Shown: positions 5,788 through 10,266 of the stretch, in pieces
How positions within the stretch are numbered: the stretch's first letter is position 1
Layout: each line of letters starts with the position of its first letter
Assembly (NCBI GenBank): GCA_902783735.1
Contig: CACZSE010000154.1
Coordinates: 1-10,266, forward strand
DNA length: 10,266 bases
Direction: 5' to 3'
Source: an uncultured Lachnospiraceae bacterium
GTDB taxonomy: Bacteria > Bacillota > Clostridia > Lachnospirales > Lachnospiraceae
Position numbers and translations under genes: made by a program
The notes under the pieces: model-generated
What the model saw: only the letters and a program-made list of their open reading frames with translations
Database searches by the model: none
Told to the model about the DNA's origin: nothing

Positions 5788-7185
5788 ATGAAAAAGATGT
5801 TAGCAACACTTTTGACCGCAACGATGCTGTTCGGACTTACAGCATGCGGTACTACGGCACCCGCAGCGGACACCAATACACCCGCTGAGGACACTGCAGC
5901 GGTTGTTGAAGATGCAGGCTCGGATACTACTGATGCTGTAACGGAGACGACCACAGCCGATTCGGATGAGCCGGTAACGCTGAGAATGGCATGGTGGGGT
6001 TCACAGACACGACACGATATCACGGTTGAAGTTATCGAGATGTATGAGAAAGAGCATCCCAATGTTAAGATCGAATACGAATTCTACGATTTTGACAGCT
6101 ACTTCACAAAACTTAAGACACTGGTCGCTTCGGATCAGGTATGGGATATCTTCCAGCTTGGAGGAAACTTCCCCGAGTATATTGACAAGATCTACTACAT
6201 GAACGAATTCATCGACAGCGGTGTAGTGGATACATCAAAGATTTCCAATGCATATTTAAAGATCACTCAGGATACCGACGGAAATCAGATCGGTCTTTCA
6301 AACGGTCTTAATACATACGGTATTGCTTACGATGTAGATATGTTCAATGAAGCAGGAGTTGCGCTTCCCACAGAGAACTGGACATGGGATGACTTTGAAA
6401 AAGCAGCGCTCACGATCGCTGAAAAGACAGGTCATTTCGGTTCTTCCGGATTCACATCAAGCGAATTCATCGCAGGCTGCTCTACATTCATCGGACAGCA
6501 GGGCAAGGTAGGCGAATACGGATTCTTCAATCTTGACCTTACAGGCATGGGATTTACGGACGCACAGATGCTCACACCTTATATTGAGATGAGAGCAAAT
6601 CTTATAAAGAACGGTGCATCTCCCGACGCCGGTGCGGAGATGGAGATCACCAACATTGAAAATGACTTCCTTGTAACAGGCGAAGCAGCAATGACATGGG
6701 TAGCTGTTAACCAGTTCCCTACGATCTATGATATCTGCGCACAGGAAGGAAGACATCTCGCTCTCGCAACAGTTCCGAGAGTAAAGGCAGACGGCCCCGC
6801 AGGTTCGGTTATTCAGTCTTCACAGATGTTGTGTGTATCACAGGACAGTCAGTATAAGGAAGAAGCTGCAAAATTTATCAGCTGGTTCCAGAACAGCACG
6901 GATTGTAACAACGTATTAAAGGGTGAAAGAGGTATTCCGATCAATGACGATGTTCGTAAGGCTCTTGAAGCTGAAGCAACAGACGGACAGAAGATCATGT
7001 ACGACTATGTAAGCCTCGTTGGAACATTTGAGACACCCGAAAAGATCAACGTACTCAGTCCCGCAGGTCAGGATGAGGTAGTGGATAACTATCGTAACTA
7101 TATCCAGCAGGTTGTATCCGGCGAGATCACGGCTTCTGAAGCTGCCGACAAGACCTACGCCGATGCTGAAAAGCTTTTTAAATAA
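5788..7185 (+). CDS. Family 1 extracellular solute-binding lipoprotein of a CUT1 sugar ABC transporter
   Basis: A 465-residue protein. Residues 1-20 are a lipoprotein signal peptide with the lipobox LTAC (lipidated Cys20). Residues 21-62 are a Thr-, Ala- and Asp-rich flexible tether. The mature domain begins VTLRMAWWGSQTRHD, as in family 1 binding proteins, and continues through DIFQLGG and a closing region rich in aromatic residues that suits carbohydrate stacking. It would sit on the outer face of the membrane and hand an oligosaccharide to the two permeases downstream. The start is fixed by AAAGGAG at 5772-5778 and the signal peptide; an in-frame ATG at 5758 has no ribosome binding site and would add ten residues before the signal. 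Ligand identity cannot be read from sequence; the neighbours point to a xylose- or galacturonate-containing oligosaccharide. Confidence 0.93.
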   Translation: MKKMLATLLTATMLFGLTACGTTAPAADTNTPAEDTAAVVEDAGSDTTDAVTETTTADSDEPVTLRMAWWGSQTRHDITVEVIEMYEKEHPNVKIEYEFYDFDSYFTKLKTLVASDQVWDIFQLGGNFPEYIDKIYYMNEFIDSGVVDTSKISNAYLKITQDTDGNQIGLSNGLNTYGIAYDVDMFNEAGVALPTENWTWDDFEKAALTIAEKTGHFGSSGFTSSEFIAGCSTFIGQQGKVGEYGFFNLDLTGMGFTDAQMLTPYIEMRANLIKNGASPDAGAEMEITNIENDFLVTGEAAMTWVAVNQFPTIYDICAQEGRHLALATVPRVKADGPAGSVIQSSQMLCVSQDSQYKEEAAKFISWFQNSTDCNNVLKGERGIPINDDVRKALEAEATDGQKIMYDYVSLVGTFETPEKINVLSPAGQDEVVDNYRNYIQQVVSGEITASEAADKTYADAEKLFK

Positions 7186-7226
7186 TGTTTTGGGGAAATA
7201 GGGTTAGTAAATAAAATTATGAAATA

Positions 7227-7261
7227 TGCAGGTACACTTTCCTTAGGTCTGTGTACCTGTA
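7227..7261 (+). promoter_or_regulatory. Intercistronic hairpin between binding-protein and permease genes
   Basis: CAGGTACAC (7229-7237) and GTGTACCTG (7251-7259) form a 9-bp perfect stem, extendable by a G-U and a T-A pair, with a 13-base loop. Only four T residues follow, so it is a partial terminator at best. Hairpins here are well known in CUT1 operons (the malE-malF gap is the classic case): they protect the upstream mRNA from decay and let the binding protein be made in excess over the permeases. The next Shine-Dalgarno begins six bases after the hairpin. Confidence 0.65.
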
Positions 7262-7283
7262 GTTTTAAGGAGGGATGGTTACT

Positions 7284-8204
7284 GTGTCAAAAAATACAGA
7301 AAAAACATCCGTAATATCAAGGTTTTTAAATAAAGATCAGACAGTAGGAAATATATTTGCATTTCCGTTCATATTTGGGTTTGTATGCTTTTCATTCATT
7401 CCGATCATAACTTCATTTTATTATGCATTTACGGATTATTCGATGGGAAGCAAGACCGCAACATATATAGGAGCGGCGAATTTCATTAAACTGCTTCATG
7501 ATGAGATATTCATTAAATCACTTGGGATCACGTTAAAATACGTCCTTATATCGGTACCGTTAAAGCTCGCATTTGCACTGCTCATAGCATTTGTACTGAC
7601 AAGAAAGAGCAGGATGGTCACCGTATACAGATCGCTTTATTATGTACCTTCGCTTGTCGGAGGAAGCGTGGCGGTAGCGCTTGTCTGGAAACAGCTCTTT
7701 GCAAGAAAGGGACTCTTCAATTCGGTATTGGCTGGCTTAGGGCTATCCACCGTCAACTGGTTTGGAGATACAAAGCTTGCGCTATATCCGCTCATACTCA
7801 TGACGGTATGGCAGTTCGGATCTTCCATGATCATATTTGCGGCGGGACTTAAAGAGATACCGACCATGTACTATGAAGCGGCAAGGATTGACGGAGCGGG
7901 AGCATGGCAGATGTTTAAGAGCATTACGATCCCGTGCCTGTCACCGATCATACTTTACAATCTTGTAATGCAGACAATACAGGCTTTCATGGCGTTCACC
8001 CAGGCATTTGTCATAACGGGCGGCGGACCGAACAACGGTACCATGATGTATGCCTTAAATGTATATAATCAGGCATTTAAATATAACCACATGGGATATG
8101 CCTGCGCAATGAGCTGGTTCATGCTGGTTGTAATGAGTATCATAACCCTTATGATATTCAAGAGTTCGAAATTCTGGGTTTTCGGTGAAGGAGATGATGA
8201 GTGA
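7284..8204 (+). CDS. CUT1 ABC transporter permease, MalF/UgpA type
   Basis: A 306-residue membrane protein with about six hydrophobic segments. The permease EAA loop is EAARIDGAGAWQMFKSITIP (about residues 198-217), the site that docks the cytoplasmic ATPase. A conserved ITGGGPNNGT segment near the C-terminus, followed by a further membrane helix, is typical of the MalF/UgpA partner. The start is ambiguous. An ATG at 7275 lies immediately after AAGGAGGG (7267-7274), too close for ribosome use; the GTG at 7284 in the same frame is 10 bases from the AGGAGG and is preferred. It forms a heteromeric channel with the next gene product, and the two genes overlap by one base or more. No ATPase gene is present in the window; CUT1 systems in Firmicutes commonly share a MsmK/UgpC-type ATPase encoded elsewhere. 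Confidence 0.92.
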   Translation: MSKNTEKTSVISRFLNKDQTVGNIFAFPFIFGFVCFSFIPIITSFYYAFTDYSMGSKTATYIGAANFIKLLHDEIFIKSLGITLKYVLISVPLKLAFALLIAFVLTRKSRMVTVYRSLYYVPSLVGGSVAVALVWKQLFARKGLFNSVLAGLGLSTVNWFGDTKLALYPLILMTVWQFGSSMIIFAAGLKEIPTMYYEAARIDGAGAWQMFKSITIPCLSPIILYNLVMQTIQAFMAFTQAFVITGGGPNNGTMMYALNVYNQAFKYNHMGYACAMSWFMLVVMSIITLMIFKSSKFWVFGEGDDE

Positions 8205-9046
8205 TGAAAGCAAAGATAAGAATAAAAAAGCTGATATACCACATACTTGTCATTGCCTTCGGATTTGTAATGATATATCCGGTCTTGTGGATGATATCGG
8301 GGTCCTTTAAAGACAATGCCGAGATTCTCAGAGGGTCGTTAAGCCTGATACCGAAGAATTTTAAATTAGCAAATTATACTACCGGCTGGAGTGGATTCAG
8401 CGGCATATCATTTGCCAGATTCTTCTTAAACTCATTTGTGATAACAGCTGTTGCAACGCTCGGAACGGTGATCAGTTCTTCGCTTGTTGCCTATGCATTT
8501 GCAAGAGTTGAGTTTAAGGGCAGAAAGTTCTGGTTTACATGTATGCTCGCTACAATGATGCTTCCCGGTCAGGTAATTATGATACCTTCCTTCCTCATCT
8601 GGTATAAACTGGGGCTGGCTGACAGCTATGTTCCGCTCATCCTCCCTTATTTTTGCGGACAGGCCTTTTTTATATATCAGATGATGCAGTTCATGAAAGG
8701 TATCCCCAAGGAACTGGATGAGGCTGCTACAATAGACGGATGCAGTAAGTATGCGATTTATGCTAATATTATATTACCGTTACTGAAGCCTTCCATAGTA
8801 ACAACAGTCATCATCCAGTTTTATTGGAAATGGGACGATTACATGGGACCGCTTCTTTACCTCAGTAAGCCCGAATCCTATACGGCTTCGCTTGCGATAA
8901 AGATGTTTGCCGATGCCGCATCGAAGACGGATTACGGTGCAATGTTTGCAATGTCTACATTGTCCCTTATCCCGGTATTTCTTATCTTTTTGATATTCAA
9001 CAGATATCTTGTGGAAGGCATAGGAACAAGCGGCTTAAAAGGATGA
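8204..9046 (+). CDS. CUT1 ABC transporter permease, MalG/UgpE type
   Basis: A 280-residue permease, slightly shorter than its partner as is normal for the MalG side. An N-terminal membrane helix with VMIYPVLWMISGSFK is the family opening. The EAA loop is ELDEAATIDGCSKYAIYANI (about 170-189), and the protein ends GIGTSGLKG, a C-terminus very typical of MalG/UgpE permeases. AAGGAG at 8188-8193 serves either the ATG at 8204, which shares its A with the preceding TGA, or a GTG at 8201, which gives a GTGA overlap and better spacing; the proteins differ by one residue. Translation is clearly coupled to the first permease. The GH43 gene follows after 59 bases. Confidence 0.93.
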   Translation: MKAKIRIKKLIYHILVIAFGFVMIYPVLWMISGSFKDNAEILRGSLSLIPKNFKLANYTTGWSGFSGISFARFFLNSFVITAVATLGTVISSSLVAYAFARVEFKGRKFWFTCMLATMMLPGQVIMIPSFLIWYKLGLADSYVPLILPYFCGQAFFIYQMMQFMKGIPKELDEAATIDGCSKYAIYANIILPLLKPSIVTTVIIQFYWKWDDYMGPLLYLSKPESYTASLAIKMFADAASKTDYGAMFAMSTLSLIPVFLIFLIFNRYLVEGIGTSGLKG

Positions 9047-9105
9047 TGTATTAACGGCGTTTTTAATGACATGAGAGAATAGTGATAAACCGGGCAGGTA
9101 TCAAA

Positions 9106-10266
9106 ATGATCAAAAATCCGATCCTTAAAGGGTTTTGTCCCGATCCGAGCATTATACGGGCCAAAGGAAAATATTATATAGCGACCTCCACGTTTGAGTG
9201 GTGGCCGGGAGTAAAGCTTTTTGAATCCGAAGATCTTAAAAACTGGAAGCAGATCGATTCACCGCTAAAAAGGAAAAGCCAGCTTGATCTGATCGGGGAT
9301 CCGCCTTCGGGCGGAGTGTGGGCTCCGTGCCTTAGCTATGACGGGAGCAGATTTTTCCTGACCTATACGGACGTTAAGACCAAGAAAGGGCGGTTCTATA
9401 ACACAAACAATTATGTGGTATGGACCGATGTCATATACGGCCGCTGGTCGGAACCGGTATATCTTAACAGTATCGGATTTGATCCGTCGCTCTTTCATGA
9501 TACCGATGGAAAGAAGTATCTCGTAAACATGATAAACGGTTTTAAGGGCATAACCGTGCAGGAGATCGCGCCGGATACGCTAAAGCCAGCCGGTGAACGT
9601 GTTCACGTATATGACGGTTCCGGCATCGGATGTCTGGAGGGACCGCATATATATCATATAGGAGACTTTTACTATCTTGTTGTCGCCGAAGGCGGAACAG
9701 GATATGACCACTGCGTCACATTGGCTCGTTCCGAATCCGTTTACGGTCCGTATATGACCTGCCCCGACAATCCCATACTTACATCGGATAAGGACGGGGT
9801 ACTTCAAAAATGCGGACATGCAAGTCTTGTACAGACACCTGACCGTGAATGGTACATGGTGCATCTTTGTTCAAGACCCGTAAAGGAAGCGGGGGGCTGC
9901 ATCCTTGGAAGAGAAACAGCGATCCAAAAGATGGTTTTGGACGAAAACGGATGGTTTAAAACGAAGAACGGCAAGCCCTTCGGGCAGGTTTTGACACAAG
10001 AGCCGGTCATGTCGGGATCAAGCGGAGATGATACCATAGATGGTAACGCAGGCGACACCATAGATGGTAACGTAGGCGATACCCTAGATGCCTCTGAAAA
10101 TGTTGATATTTTTCATGACAGTTTTGATAAAGGCGTCATTGACGTCACGTATTCGTCATTAAGATGGGATTACAATGAGTTTGCAAGCATAGACAGAGAC
10201 AAACTGATATTAAGAGGTGAGGAGTCATTAAATTCACTTCATCATGTTTCGCTACTTGCTACAAGA
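9106..10266 (+). CDS. Glycoside hydrolase family 43 beta-xylosidase / arabinofuranosidase (3' end outside window)
   Basis: The first 387 residues are visible and still open at the window end; relatives are about 500-550 long. Residues 1-295 form the five-bladed propeller. The three catalytic acids are in place: D13 in FCPDPSI (base), D126 in GFDPSLF (pKa modulator) and E178 in LEGPHIY (acid). Family features include FEWWPGV (30-36), GGVWAP (69-74), AEGGTGYDH (194-202) and GHASL (237-241). Together they match the XynB-like beta-xylosidase branch (subfamily 11/12 type). After a repetitive linker (about 306-330), the C-terminal beta-sandwich starts at IFHDSFDKG. There is no signal peptide, so it acts in the cytoplasm on imported xylo- or arabino-oligosaccharides. 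The start ATG has only a modest AGGT nearby; a GTG at 9082 is possible, but relatives begin near M1-I-K-N-P. It is the fourth gene of the transporter operon. Confidence 0.93.
   Translation, partial: MIKNPILKGFCPDPSIIRAKGKYYIATSTFEWWPGVKLFESEDLKNWKQIDSPLKRKSQLDLIGDPPSGGVWAPCLSYDGSRFFLTYTDVKTKKGRFYNTNNYVVWTDVIYGRWSEPVYLNSIGFDPSLFHDTDGKKYLVNMINGFKGITVQEIAPDTLKPAGERVHVYDGSGIGCLEGPHIYHIGDFYYLVVAEGGTGYDHCVTLARSESVYGPYMTCPDNPILTSDKDGVLQKCGHASLVQTPDREWYMVHLCSRPVKEAGGCILGRETAIQKMVLDENGWFKTKNGKPFGQVLTQEPVMSGSSGDDTIDGNAGDTIDGNVGDTLDASENVDIFHDSFDKGVIDVTYSSLRWDYNEFASIDRDKLILRGEESLNSLHHVSLLATR
10027..10098 (+). repeat. In-frame 24-base tandem repeat in the GH43 inter-domain linker
   Basis: Three 24-base units follow each other at 10027-10050, 10051-10074 and 10075-10098. 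Units 1 and 2 are nearly identical; unit 3 has diverged at its end. Each codes eight residues of the type GDTIDGNV. Each of the first two contains the arms ACCAT and ATGGT two bases apart. The array lies between the catalytic propeller and the C-terminal beta-sandwich, keeps the frame, and is rich in Asp and Gly, so it acts as a flexible acidic spacer. Being a multiple of three bases, the unit can be gained or lost without breaking the gene. Confidence 0.8.

Noticed and set aside
5754..6062. Minus-strand open frame opposite the start of the binding-protein gene.
   Set aside because: It is Ser/Val/Ala-rich because it mirrors the tether-coding repeats of the lipoprotein; there is no ribosome binding site and the plus-strand gene is certain.
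9265..10061. Several minus-strand open frames opposite the GH43 gene.
   Set aside because: They are complements of a clear GH43 coding sequence with all catalytic motifs; none has a plausible start site or a recognisable product.

Overview
The window looks like a piece of a Lachnospiraceae-type (Clostridia) chromosome, close to fibre-degrading gut or rumen genera such as Butyrivibrio, Pseudobutyrivibrio or Roseburia. The basis is strong AAGGAGG-type ribosome binding sites, moderate-to-low GC, a lipoprotein-anchored CUT1 sugar transporter without its own ATPase, and plant-cell-wall glycosidases that lack signal peptides. The genus is an inference from style, not from a marker gene.

The window has two unlike halves. 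The left part (about 1-2100) is visibly more AT-rich and reads as an accessory island. It holds the 3' end of an unrecognised gene (1-216), a Panacea/DUF4065 (SocA-like) antitoxin-type gene overlapping it by 7 bases (210-833), a decayed coding remnant (861-1058), and a Fic-family gene (1129-2070) whose catalytic His position is Gln. Between remnant and Fic gene lies a 14-bp element present three times (direct, inverted, direct) that covers the probable Fic promoter and runs into its Shine-Dalgarno sequence. A small FMN-binding split-barrel (PNPOx-like) gene (2173-2565) follows. Just past it is a block of short GTGCCTGTCAC repeats that also supplies the stop codon of the convergent gene.

The right part (2616-10266) is a carbohydrate-use locus around a divergent control region at about 5554-5787. 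Leftwards run an AraC-family regulator (4726-5553), then, from their own well-formed promoter, a cytoplasmic GH28 pectin-type glycosidase (3224-4558) coupled by an ATGA overlap to a DUF624/YesL-like membrane protein (2616-3227). Rightwards run a family 1 solute-binding lipoprotein (5788-7185), an intercistronic hairpin, two CUT1 permeases (7284-8204 and 8204-9046) and a GH43 beta-xylosidase/arabinofuranosidase cut by the window end (9106-10266).

The locus makes sense as uptake of a plant-wall oligosaccharide by the ABC transporter (ATPase supplied from elsewhere, as is usual for CUT1 systems) and its breakdown in the cytoplasm by GH28 and GH43. A LacI/CcpA-type palindrome sits in the transporter promoter. 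The GH28 plus GH43 pairing suggests a xylose- or arabinose-decorated pectic oligosaccharide, which is a hypothesis. I saw no tRNA, rRNA, CRISPR array or intact transposase.
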